From the NCBI RefSeq assembly GCF_030646165.1, contig NZ_JAUTDO010000002.1:620001-684000 (forward strand): DNA of 64,000 bases. The letters are read 5' to 3'. The DNA is from Conexibacter sp. CPCC 206217. Lineage in GTDB: Bacteria > Actinomycetota > Thermoleophilia > Solirubrobacterales > Solirubrobacteraceae. How positions within the stretch are numbered: the stretch's first letter is position 1; every line of letters starts with the position of its first letter. The notes under the pieces were generated by a model, which worked only from the letters and a program-made list of their open reading frames with translations, was not told where the DNA came from and did not search any database. A program made the position numbers and the translations under genes. This document shows positions 15,811 through 23,366 of the stretch, one piece after another.

Positions 15811-17177
15811 AGATCCAGGACTGGTTCCGTCGACGATCACGCGCCCACCGCCGCCGAAAGGCGGCGGCCGAGAACAGGCACGAACCGTTACGCGAGTTCG
15901 TCTACCTGGATGAAGTTAGTGTATTCAGTCTCTTGGCGTCACGCATTGGTGCGCTTGCCACCGACTTTACCGCAAGCGAATCTTCGTCCCTCGGCGGCGA
16001 AGTGAGAAGCAACGCCGGGATTGCCGTCCCCGGCGCCAAGGCCGGTGTCTCCTCCGCCGTGAGGACCGAACACGCTAACAGCACCCAAGTGATGCGGAAA
16101 TCGACGGTGCAATCCACGTTCAAGGAACTCTACGGCTACGTCCGAGAATCGCTCGTTTTGAGTCCCTCCAAGGATCTTGACCGTCCGCCATCATTTCGCC
16201 AAGTCGATGATGTCTTGCGGGAGGTTGACCGCGGGTCTGACTGGGTGATCGATGCCGCAGACCTGAACCGCGGACGGCTTTTGGAAGTCGAGGTTCAACT
16301 CGAAGCCGACGAGCGCTTCCAAGTGAGCACCATTCTCTCGACAATGATGGCGCTCATAGAGAATATGCCTCAGCTCCCCGAAACACTCGACCCTGCCAGC
16401 TTTGTCGACGCAGTGACCGCCACGCGGCTCCTCGAACAGCTCTTGGCGGGACTGGTTCCCGTGCGAGGGAAAGCCATCGACTACTCCTATGTCTGTGTTG
16501 ACGGTCGGGAACTCGTTTTGCACTCAGCGGTGCTGGATGAACATCCGCTTCTTGCTGAGCAAGCCCAGCCTCTGTATGTGGTCGGCGTGGCCGAGGAGGG
16601 ACTCTTCTGGCGCGATATTCGTCGTGTGCTGTTCACTAGCGCTCAGTATCGGATGTTGTGCCGCCTGGGCCGCGACGGCATCCAAGACCACTGGACCCCA
16701 GTCAAGATCATGGACGTACTGAAAGATGTAGTTCCGGCGCTTGCCGACATCGTCGACCAGATTCCAACCTTGCTGGCAAGAATGGGCGGGCAAGAAGCCT
16801 CCGAAGACGAGCCAGCGCAAGCCATGCGGACGGCGCTTCAGCGGTATGCAAAGGATCTGACGACGATCTACGGCAGTCCTCTGAGCGCTGGCGACCTTGC
16901 CGAGCGCGGGTTACCAACGTTGGAGCAATGCGCCAGGTACGAAACGCTGGACGAGCGTCGAGCCGCATTCTCGTCTCTGACCGATGCTCTCACGGAAGAT
17001 CTGCACTTCTCGCCTACGCCTGAAGTCCTCGCAGCGTGCCGGGCAACAGCGCAGTTGGAAGCGCACTTATTGGCTCCAGGCTCTACGACCACGCCCCAAG
17101 AACCTCCTACCCCAGTTCCCACGCCCCGCGAGTCCGGACGGTACCTCGATTGCGAGATCGTCGCCGTGTACTGGTAG
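15807..17177 (+). CDS. DUF6414-like protein coupled to AAA+ ATPase
   Basis: 456 aa, starting at a TTG that overlaps the upstream stop (TTGA). After a basic leader (FRRRSRAHRRRKAAAENR) it has EFVYLDEVSVFSLLASRIGA, then TDFTASESSSLGGEV and STVQSTFKELYGYVRESL. I associate this pattern with the DUF6414 family, whose function I do not know. The middle has CVDGRELVLHS and VLFTSAQYRMLCRLGRDGIQ segments; the C-terminus ends in a Pro/Thr-rich linker and YLDCEIVAVYW. No signal peptide or transmembrane helix. Likely a substrate, adaptor or effector for the AAA+ partner. GC is low relative to the host, a sign of transfer. Confidence 0.7.
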   Translation: MKIQDWFRRRSRAHRRRKAAAENRHEPLREFVYLDEVSVFSLLASRIGALATDFTASESSSLGGEVRSNAGIAVPGAKAGVSSAVRTEHANSTQVMRKSTVQSTFKELYGYVRESLVLSPSKDLDRPPSFRQVDDVLREVDRGSDWVIDAADLNRGRLLEVEVQLEADERFQVSTILSTMMALIENMPQLPETLDPASFVDAVTATRLLEQLLAGLVPVRGKAIDYSYVCVDGRELVLHSAVLDEHPLLAEQAQPLYVVGVAEEGLFWRDIRRVLFTSAQYRMLCRLGRDGIQDHWTPVKIMDVLKDVVPALADIVDQIPTLLARMGGQEASEDEPAQAMRTALQRYAKDLTTIYGSPLSAGDLAERGLPTLEQCARYETLDERRAAFSSLTDALTEDLHFSPTPEVLAACRATAQLEAHLLAPGSTTTPQEPPTPVPTPRESGRYLDCEIVAVYW

Positions 17178-17485
17178 GCCGGTCCGGGACGCTCGCCGGT
17201 GGTCGCCTCAGCTCGCTCAAAGGTGCCACCGCAGGTGCCACACCCCGCGCATCTCAGCGCATCCAGCATCACCCCATACCACCCATTTGCAGCGGAGACG
17301 CCTGAGCACCACCCCCTTTGCCGGATTCGAGTCTGGGACTCATGATCTGGGGGTGCGCTGAGGTGCTGGCGCGTGCTGCAGAGTGATCTGAGGTGATCTC
17401 AGGTCGCGGCCGGGAGGGGGCGCGGCGTCCTCTGTCGGGACCCGTCGCGGCGCAGCCGACGCGAAGAAGACCGTCCTATGATTTG
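17178..17485. other. Intergenic region containing the first long direct repeat
   Basis: No gene seen. It holds the 27-bp repeat at 17234-17260 and its degenerate continuation to about 17330. An ACCCCC/GGGGGT complementarity around a TTCGAGT core at 17310-17354 superficially recalls a tRNA 3' half but does not fold as a full tRNA. Several GTGATCT-type words lie near 17381-17400. Confidence 0.4.
17234..17260. repeat. 27-bp perfect direct repeat, copy 1
   Basis: It begins GGTGCCACACCCC and ends CATCTCAGCGC, and is identical to 18318-18344. Similarity at roughly three bases in four continues for about 70 bp beyond each copy (CATTTG, AGCGGA and CCCCCT blocks). The two copies bracket the DUF1778/GNAT module. 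Confidence 0.85.
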
Positions 17486-17501
17486 CCGTACATTTGTACG
17501 G
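17486..17501. promoter_or_regulatory. 16-bp palindromic operator of the DUF1778 antitoxin
   Basis: CCGTACA-TT-TGTACGG has perfect 7-bp arms and ends 22 bases before the antitoxin ATG. Ribbon-helix-helix antitoxins of this class bind such short palindromes to repress their own operon. Confidence 0.7.
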
Positions 17502-17523
17502 AACCTTGCTGGAGCGTGGCGAC

Positions 17524-17802
17524 ATGGCAGCAAAAGCAGAACGGGTGGAGGCCCGGCTCACACCGGTCCAGCGACGGCAGATCGAGCAGGCCGCCGCGCT
17601 CTCTGGCGAGTCCGTCTCCGGGTTCATGGTTCTCGCGGCGTTGGAGCGCGCCGAGTCCGTGGTCGTGGAGCGCGCGACGACCGTGGTCGCTGCTGACTAC
17701 TTCGACGCACTGGTCGCCTCACTCGATCAACCGGACGAGGCGCCTCGCCTGGCGCGCGCCGCAAGAACAGCGAGACGCCGCAGACGCATCGCCGCCGCGT
17801 GA
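17524..17802 (+). CDS. DUF1778 (TacA/AtaR-type) antitoxin
   Basis: 92 aa from the ATG at 17524, preceded by GGAGCG. The N-terminal ribbon-helix-helix reads ERVEARLTPVQRRQIEQAAA, followed by SGESVSGFMVLAALERAE. The tail (ADYFDALVASLDQPDEAPRL) neutralises the toxin in the known GNAT pairs. It ends in an Arg-rich stretch whose last bases overlap a GTG that would start the toxin. The antitoxin itself is intact while the toxin gene is frameshifted, which is the harmless state. Confidence 0.87.
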   Translation: MAAKAERVEARLTPVQRRQIEQAAALSGESVSGFMVLAALERAESVVVERATTVVAADYFDALVASLDQPDEAPRLARAARTARRRRRIAAA

Positions 17803-18303
17803 GCCGCCGACTCCAGCCGCCCCCACTCACCATCACCTCGACGCGTTCGCCTCGGGCAACCCGCCACTGGACAAGTGGCTGCGACGCCACGCCCACAGTG
17901 CCGCCCGCCACGGGACGCGCACCTACGTCCTGCTCGATGAGCAGACCGAAGCGGTCGACGGCTACTTCGCGATCGCGCCGCACCTCCTCGCACGCGACGA
18001 AGCGCCAAGGAGCATCGGCCGCGGCGCCCGGCACGCATCCCAGCGGTCCTCCTCGCCAAGCTCGCACTCGACCGACGGCTCCAAGGGAGAGGACTCGGCG
18101 CCGAGCTGCTGATCCACGCACTCACGACGATCATCAACGCCGCCAGCACCGCCGGCGGCCGCATCATCGTTGTCGACGCCATCGACGCGAACGCCGCCGG
18201 CTTCTACCGCGTCCACGACTTCCAAGCCGCGCCCAGCGAACCCCAACGGCTCGTCATGAAGCTCAGCACCGCCGTCCGCGTACTCGCCTTGCCCTGGCCC
18301 TAG
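17799..18303 (+). pseudogene. Frameshifted GNAT acetyltransferase toxin (TacT/AtaT type)
   Basis: Pieces of one GNAT toxin are spread over three frames. VSRRLQPPPLT comes from the GTG at 17799. HHHLDAFASGNPPLDKWLRR, GTRTYVLLDE and VDGYFAIAPHLL follow in a second frame. From about 18037 a third frame gives IPAVLLAKLALDRRLQGRGL (the acetyl-CoA loop region), VVDAIDANAAGFY and the stop at 18301. This is the order of DUF1778-linked toxins that acetylate aminoacyl-tRNA. Each break fits loss of one base. Either the toxin is dead or the assembly has two indels; an intact upstream operator and antitoxin make decay plausible. Confidence 0.75.
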
Positions 18304-18317
18304 AACCCCGCCCGCAC

Positions 18318-18344
18318 GGTGCCACACCCCGCGCATCTCAGCGC
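18318..18344. repeat. 27-bp perfect direct repeat, copy 2
   Basis: Identical to 17234-17260, on the same strand, 1084 bp apart. It starts 15 bases after the GNAT remnant ends. A weaker match continues to about 18415. Confidence 0.85.
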
Positions 18345-18432
18345 TCGCAGCACCACCTCATGCCAATCCATTTGGAGCGGAAAGGCCCAGTATCGCCCCC
18401 TCTGACTCCGGTGCGAGAACGCGCGCCCCAGC

Positions 18433-18789
18433 TCACGCGTCCAACAACCGAAAGTTCAGCCGGTACAACCGCAGCGGTCTCGTCCCACCGAACGAGGTGC
18501 GCAGGTGGCATCTCCAGTACGACACCGAGGCGCCTCTGTGGGTGCAGGTCCAGGGGCGGGGGCCGCGGCTGTCGACGAAGGTCAGCCAGCTGCCGATGTT
18601 CTGACGAGCGTCGGGGCAGGCGAAGGTCTTCGTCAGACGGATCTGGTCGACGCCGCCGGCGCGGCCGCTGACGCTCTTGCACGACTTCAATCTCGGCGGC
18701 GGCGCCGCGGCGCTCGCGCTGCCAGCGGCGACGGTGAGCACGAGGGCGCTGAAGAGCGCGGTGAGCAGGATGGCGAGGCGCGTGGGCAT
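18433..18789 (-). CDS. Small secreted hypothetical protein
   Basis: 118 aa. A signal peptide (MPTRLAILLTALFSALVLTV, cleavage after SASA) precedes a mature domain of about 90 residues. That domain has four cysteines (LKSCKSVS, FACPD, WTCTH, YWRCHL), probably two disulfides. No family recognised. It stands alone after the second 27-bp repeat; the opposite strand carries a degraded gene. Confidence 0.6.
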   Translation of the reverse strand: MPTRLAILLTALFSALVLTVAAGSASAAAPPPRLKSCKSVSGRAGGVDQIRLTKTFACPDARQNIGSWLTFVDSRGPRPWTCTHRGASVSYWRCHLRTSFGGTRPLRLYRLNFRLLDA

Positions 18790-18947
18790 GCAGGAGGGGT
18801 ACCCGCGCGGGCGAGATGGGATGCCGATCGGAGGCCCGCCGCTTCAGGTTCCTGGCCGCAGAGCCGACGACGCTGGGGGTCTGCGCTGCGTGCGGGTCGG
18901 CTCGCGAATGCCGACGGCGTCCGGTCCGTCTCTATCGGAGGTCTGTC

Positions 18948-19155
18948 GTGTCGAAGGCGATCTTCGCGCTGATGACGGTCCGAACAGCGGCACGATCGTC
19001 CGCCTCGGACCGGACAGCTTCATCCTCCCGGAGATCGGGGTCTACCGCGTCGCGTTCAACGTCCCCGTCACCGAGGCAGGTCAGCTGATCCTCACGATCG
19101 ACGGCGCCGACCTCGCCTACACCCTCACGGGCCGGCGCACCAAGCGCTCAGACAG
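18948..19155 (+). pseudogene. Fragment of a BclA/collagen-type C-terminal domain protein
   Basis: A GGAGG ribosome site six bases before a GTG at 18948 starts VSKAIFALM. After an apparent deletion and frame change at about 18971, a second frame reads DGPNSGTIVRLGPDSFILPE, GVYRVAFNVPVTEAGQLILT and DGADLAYTLTGR. This is the start and middle of the trimeric C-terminal domain of BclA-like exosporium/collagen-like proteins. The remainder is missing where the MMPL gene begins. Not expressed as a full domain. Confidence 0.65.
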
Positions 19156-21406
19156 CCCCGCCTCTCGACCCAGACGCCGCGGCGGCGGCAGGCTCGCCAC
19201 CCCGCGGCACCCCCGCCCCCGCCGCCGCGCCCGCGCCCACCTCCTCCTCGACCGCCGATCCCTCCACGTTGAGGTGCGGCAGCAACCGCTCCAGCCACCC
19301 CGGCAGCCACCAGTTCGCGCGACCGATCAGCAGCATCAGTCCCGGCACCAGCACGCTGCGCACCACGAGCGCGTCGAGCAGCACAGCGCTCGCCAGGCCG
19401 ACGCCGAACAGCTTGATGATCCGTTCGCCGCCGAGCACGAAGGCGGCGAAGACGAGCACCATGATCGCGGCCGCGGCGGTGATCGTCCGGCCGGTCGCGG
19501 CGAGGCCGTGGACGATCGCCTCGCGGTTGTCCTGGCGCCGGTGCCACTCCTCGTAGATGCGCGAGACGAGGAAGACCTCGTAGTCCATCGACAGCCCGAA
19601 CAGGATCGCGAACACCATCACCGGCAGGAACGCCTCGATCGGCCCGGTGCGATCTATGCCGATCAGCTCCGCGCCCCAGCCCCACTGAAAGATCGCCGTG
19701 ATGACGCCGAATCCGGCCGCCGCCGAGAGCAGGTTCATCAGCGACGCGATCGCCGGCACCACGATGCTGCGGAAGACCGCCATCAGCAGCAGGAACGACA
19801 GCAGCACGACGACGCCGATGAACAACGGCAGCTTGTCGGCGAGCACGTGCGAGAAGTCCTCGAAGATCGCCGTGTCGCCGCCGACCAGCACGTGCAGGTC
19901 GCTGCCCGCCGTCGTCTGCGGGATCGTCGTGTCGCGCAGATGGTCGACGAGGTCGGTCGTCGAGGCGTCCTGCGGCGAGCCGCTCGGGACGACCTGCGCG
20001 ACCGCGACGCCGGGTCGTCCGTCGCGCCCCGGCAGCACGACCGGCTGGGTCGTGGCGACCACGTCGGGCGCTCTGCCCGCCGCGACCACCACGCGCCCGA
20101 ACTCCTGCTCCGCGGCTCTGTCCGGAACCGCCGCGACGAGCTGCAGCGGACCGTTGAAGCCCGGTCCGAAGCCCTTCGCGAGCAAGTCGTAGGCCTGCCG
20201 CGTCGTCGTGTCCTTCGGGTCGCTGCCCTGGTCGGAGGAGCCCAGCCGGATCGACAGGAACGGGATCGCGATCACCAGCATCAGGACGGCGGCCGCGGTC
20301 GCGAACAGCGCCGGGCGGCTCTGCAGGCGCGCCGCCCAGCGTCCCCAGCCGGGCGACTCGTCGGTGACCGACAGCGACCCCGCCGCGGCGAGTCTGCGCC
20401 GCACTCTGCGACTCAGCACGCGCGGGCCGAGAAAGCCCAGCAACGCCGGCAGCAGCGTCAGCGCCGTGACGACCGTGAAGGCGACGACGATGCTGGCCGC
20501 GATCGCGACGCCGTAGAGGAAGCTGACGCCGAGCGCGAACATGCCGAGCAGCGCGATGCAGACGGTCACGCCCGCGAACAGGACGGCGCGCCCGGAGGTG
20601 TCGAGCGCCTCGACCGCCGCCTGCTCGGGCTCCAGGCCCCGCAGCAATCCCTGCCGGAATCGCGTGACGATGAAGAGCGCGTAGTCGACGCCGACGCCGA
20701 GTCCGATCAGCAGCGACAGCTCGGAGCTGAACGACGCCATCGTTATGACGTGCGACAGCAGCCCGATCGTCGCGATCCCCGTCCCGAGCGCGAAGCCGGC
20801 GGTCACGAGCGGCAGCGCCATCGCGAACAGCGAGCCGAAGACGATGAACAGCACGATCGCCGCCGCGAGGAAGCCGAACCCGGCCCCGCCGGCACCCGGC
20901 GGGTTGGCGGCCTCGATCGCCTGCCCGCCCAACTCGACCTGCAAGCCGTTGCCGTCGATCGCGCGCGCGGTGTCGATCACGCGGTCTATCGCGCTCGTCG
21001 GCAGGTCGTTCGCCTGCTCGTCGAACGTGACGGTCGCGTACGCGATCGTGCCGTCTCTGGAGATCTGCGCTCTGCCGGTCGGCGTCAGCGGCGACGTGAC
21101 CCCGCCGACGTGCGGGAGCGTCGCGACCTCGTCGAGCATGCCTCTCACCCGCGCCGCGACGGCCGGGTCGGTGACGGTGCCCGTTCTGGTCGCTATGACG
21201 ATCTGGTCGCTGTCACCCGCCGCTCTCGGCGCGGCCTGCTGCAGCAGTGCGAGCGCGTCGGCGCTGTCGGTGCCGCTGAGCTTGAACGAGTCCTTGTAGT
21301 CGCTGCCGGCCGCTCCGTGCACGAGCGAGATGCCGACGACGATCACCAGCCACACGCCGAGGACGATGCGCCGGTGCGTGAATGCCCAACGGGCGAGGTT
21401 TCGCAT
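19148..21406 (-). CDS. MMPL-family (RND-type) membrane transporter
   Basis: 752 aa from the ATG at 21406 (MRNLARWAFTHRRIVLGVWL). Longer in-frame starts would overlap the flavodoxin region and lack a signal. The layout is two repeats of one transmembrane helix, a large extracytoplasmic domain and five to six helices. Helix groups include FGFLAAAIVLFIVFGSLFAM, LLIGLGVGVDYALFIVTRFR and, in the second half, VFAILFGLSMDYEVFLVSRI. The paired D-Y residues in these helices are the proton relay of the family. It probably exports lipids or hydrophobic compounds using the proton gradient. The Gly/Ala-rich tail is disordered. No adjacent regulator on the same strand. Confidence 0.9.
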   Translation of the reverse strand: MRNLARWAFTHRRIVLGVWLVIVVGISLVHGAAGSDYKDSFKLSGTDSADALALLQQAAPRAAGDSDQIVIATRTGTVTDPAVAARVRGMLDEVATLPHVGGVTSPLTPTGRAQISRDGTIAYATVTFDEQANDLPTSAIDRVIDTARAIDGNGLQVELGGQAIEAANPPGAGGAGFGFLAAAIVLFIVFGSLFAMALPLVTAGFALGTGIATIGLLSHVITMASFSSELSLLIGLGVGVDYALFIVTRFRQGLLRGLEPEQAAVEALDTSGRAVLFAGVTVCIALLGMFALGVSFLYGVAIAASIVVAFTVVTALTLLPALLGFLGPRVLSRRVRRRLAAAGSLSVTDESPGWGRWAARLQSRPALFATAAAVLMLVIAIPFLSIRLGSSDQGSDPKDTTTRQAYDLLAKGFGPGFNGPLQLVAAVPDRAAEQEFGRVVVAAGRAPDVVATTQPVVLPGRDGRPGVAVAQVVPSGSPQDASTTDLVDHLRDTTIPQTTAGSDLHVLVGGDTAIFEDFSHVLADKLPLFIGVVVLLSFLLLMAVFRSIVVPAIASLMNLLSAAAGFGVITAIFQWGWGAELIGIDRTGPIEAFLPVMVFAILFGLSMDYEVFLVSRIYEEWHRRQDNREAIVHGLAATGRTITAAAAIMVLVFAAFVLGGERIIKLFGVGLASAVLLDALVVRSVLVPGLMLLIGRANWWLPGWLERLLPHLNVEGSAVEEEVGAGAAAGAGVPRGGEPAAAAASGSRGGAV

Positions 21407-21572
21407 CGGGTGAGTCTTCCCACTTGTCGAACGTCCGCCCGCTTTCTGGACGTAAGGCGGCGCGCGGGGATCTACGGAGACGATCGCGTGCTGTGGGCGG
21501 ATGGCGCGAGACCGCTGCGCGTGGAGGATCGATGCAGACCCGCATCCGCCGACCGACGCTGGAGACCACGCC

Positions 21573-22169
21573 ATGGACGCCCCGATCACCGCCGCTCACG
21601 ACGACGCCCGCAGCCCGGTCCTCGTCGCCTACGCGACCAAGCACGGCCACACGCGGCTGATCGCCGAGCGGGTCGGCGCGGTGCTGCGGGAGAGCGGGCT
21701 GGAGATCGACCTGTGCGATCTCGGCGCCCGCCACGCCGACGCTCGGCCCGCCGCCTACAGCGGCGTCGTCGTCGCGGCGTCGGTGCACGCCGGGCGCCAC
21801 CAGGCGTCGGTCGAGCGCTGGGCGAAGTCGCACACGAACACGCTCGCCACGCGCCCGACGGCGTTCCTGTCGGTCTCGCTCACCGCCGCCGACGACACCG
21901 ACGAGGCGCTCGCGACGACGAGCAGAATGATCGAGGACCTCCGCGAGAAGACCGGCTGGAACCCGACGCGCACGCTCGCCGTCGCCGGCGCGCTGCTCTA
22001 CCGCGAGTACGACATCGCCACGCGCGTGCTGATGCGCCTGATCTCGCGCCAGCACGGCGCGCCGACCGACGTCAGCAGAGACTTCGACTTCACCGACTGG
22101 GCGGCGGTGGAGCAGTTCGCTCGGGAGTTCGCGGCGCTCGTCGCGGCGCCCGCGGCGCAGCCCGCCTGA
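21573..22169 (+). CDS. Flavodoxin-domain protein, HemG-like
   Basis: 198 aa from the ATG at 21573, the start that fits the domain. An FMN-binding flavodoxin fold opens with VLVAYATKHGHTRLIAERVG and continues with SGVVVAASVHAGRHQASVER, as in protoporphyrinogen oxidase HemG/menaquinone-dependent flavodoxins. The long GWNPTRTLAVAGALLYREYD loop is also HemG-like. It may act in haem synthesis or as a general FMN electron carrier; no haem genes are nearby. Divergent from the MMPL transporter. Confidence 0.8.
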   Translation: MDAPITAAHDDARSPVLVAYATKHGHTRLIAERVGAVLRESGLEIDLCDLGARHADARPAAYSGVVVAASVHAGRHQASVERWAKSHTNTLATRPTAFLSVSLTAADDTDEALATTSRMIEDLREKTGWNPTRTLAVAGALLYREYDIATRVLMRLISRQHGAPTDVSRDFDFTDWAAVEQFAREFAALVAAPAAQPA

Positions 22170-22217
22170 ACGGCGGCGCGGGCGGGCCGCTCGCCGGTCG
22201 TGCGCCGCGACGTCGCC

Positions 22218-22811
22218 CTACGTCCGAAACCCGTCCGCGAGCAGTGCGTACGCCCGCTTCAGCAGCTCGTCGAGGTCGCTGTCGGGATCTTCGACCCAGG
22301 CGCTGAACGCGGCCATCGAGGCGCCGAGCGCGGCGTGGCCGAGCGTCAACGGGACGAGGTCGCGGTGGTGCGTGCCGAGGCGTCTGGCAGCGTAGTCGGC
22401 GATCACGCGGCGCCAGGCGGCATAGCGCAGCATCGAGTGCGCCTGCAGCGACGGAACGGTCGTGATCATCGTCATGCGGATCCGCAGCTCCGGCTGCGCA
22501 TCCGGCGGATAGCTGTTGGACGCGACGACCGCGCGGCCGATCGCGTCGATCAGCGGCAGCTCCGGATCGGCTTCGTCGAGCAGCCCGCGCAGGCGCTCGA
22601 GGACCCAGTCGAAATCGCCCCAGACGATGTCGTTCTTGGAGTCGAAGTAGCGGAACAGCGAACGCCGGTGCAGGCCGACGGCGGCGGCGATCTCGTCGAC
22701 CGTCGTCTCCTCGAAGCCCCGCTCGGCGAACAGCTCCAGCGCCGCGCGGGTGACCTCGGCGGGCGTCGTTCTGCGCGGGCGGCCGCGAGCTGGTGTCACC
22801 TTCTCTTGCAT
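22218..22811 (-). CDS. mftR: Mycofactocin system TetR-family regulator
   Basis: 197 aa from the ATG at 22811. A TetR HTH occupies residues about 10-58: AALELFAERGFEETTVDEIA, then LHRRSLFRYFDSKNDIVWGD. The FRYFxSKNDIVWGDF segment and its position divergent from mftA mark it as MftR, the acyl-CoA-responsive repressor of mycofactocin genes known in mycobacteria. The C-terminal ligand domain (SMAAFSAWVEDPDSDLDELL) fits. The 61-bp gap to mftA must hold both promoters and the operator. Confidence 0.9.
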   Translation of the reverse strand: MQEKVTPARGRPRRTTPAEVTRAALELFAERGFEETTVDEIAAAVGLHRRSLFRYFDSKNDIVWGDFDWVLERLRGLLDEADPELPLIDAIGRAVVASNSYPPDAQPELRIRMTMITTVPSLQAHSMLRYAAWRRVIADYAARRLGTHHRDLVPLTLGHAALGASMAAFSAWVEDPDSDLDELLKRAYALLADGFRT

Positions 22812-22832
22812 ATTTGTCACTCGGTGCTGTAA

Positions 22833-22843
22833 GTTCGCCGAAC
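22833..22843. promoter_or_regulatory. Putative MftR operator core
   Basis: GTTCG-C-CGAAC is a perfect palindrome in the middle of the 61-bp mftR-mftA gap. Its position fits a TetR-type operator acting on both genes. No clear -10 element could be fixed. Confidence 0.4.
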
Positions 22844-22872
22844 CGTAGTCAACCAGCTGTGGAGAGAATGGG

Positions 22873-23055
22873 ATGATGATGGAACCGGTGACCGACGTCG
22901 CTGCCTCCGCGAACGCGCATGACGCTGCCGAGCAGACGCTGGGCCTCGACACCGCGACGGCGACCGCGCCCGGCGCGACCTCCGCCGACACGCTCGTCGC
23001 GGACGACCTGCTGGTCGAGGACGTCTCGATCGACGGCATGTGCGGCGTTTACTGA
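22873..23055 (+). CDS. mftA: Mycofactocin precursor peptide
   Basis: 60 aa from the ATG at 22873; ATGs at 22876 and 22879 are alternatives, and GGAGAG lies upstream. The leader is acidic (LVADDLLVEDVSIDG) and the peptide ends in the invariant core IDGMCGVY. In the known pathway MftB presents the leader, MftC decarboxylates and cyclises the C-terminal Val-Tyr, MftE cleaves it free and MftD deaminates the product to a redox-active dione. All features needed for that are present. Confidence 0.95.
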   Translation: MMMEPVTDVAASANAHDAAEQTLGLDTATATAPGATSADTLVADDLLVEDVSIDGMCGVY

Positions 23056-23057
23056 CC

Positions 23058-23366
23058 ATGACCGTGCCCAGCACGACGACCGCAACCGACGGGCTGGCGC
23101 GGGCGTGGCAGCTCGCGCCGCAGGTCTCGGTCCGGCCCGAGCCGTTCGGCGCGCTCGTGTACGACTTCGACACGCGGCGGCTGTCGTTCCTCAAGAGCAC
23201 GCTGCTGCGCGACGTCGTGCAATCGCTGGACGCGCACGCCAGCGCGCTCGACGCCTGTCGCGCCGCGGGCGTCGCCGACGCCGAGCTGCCGCGCTACGCC
23301 GCGGCGCTCGACCGCCTCGCCGAGACGCACCTGATCGTCGAGCGGACCGCGCAGGTGACGGGATGA
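23058..23366 (+). CDS. mftB: Mycofactocin precursor-binding chaperone
   Basis: 102 aa, ATG two bases after the mftA stop. A PqqD-like RiPP recognition element: WQLAPQVSVRPEPFGALVYD, then RLSFLKSTLLRDVVQSLD and a C-terminal helix LDRLAETHLIVE. It binds the MftA leader and hands it to MftC. It overlaps mftC by 4 bp (ATGA), which keeps stoichiometry. Confidence 0.93.
   Translation: MTVPSTTTATDGLARAWQLAPQVSVRPEPFGALVYDFDTRRLSFLKSTLLRDVVQSLDAHASALDACRAAGVADAELPRYAAALDRLAETHLIVERTAQVTG

Noticed and set aside
17310..17354. A tRNA-like piece (TTCGAGT core with ACCCCC/GGGGGT ends)
   Set aside because: It does not provide D-arm, anticodon arm and T-arm in order on either strand. It may be a coincidence or a tRNA-derived attachment remnant, but cannot be called a tRNA.
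18677..22306. A 1209-codon open frame on the plus strand
   Set aside because: It lies antisense to the MMPL transporter and is full of Arg/Asp/Gln runs caused by GC-rich third positions of the minus-strand gene. Only its first part overlaps the BclA fragment.
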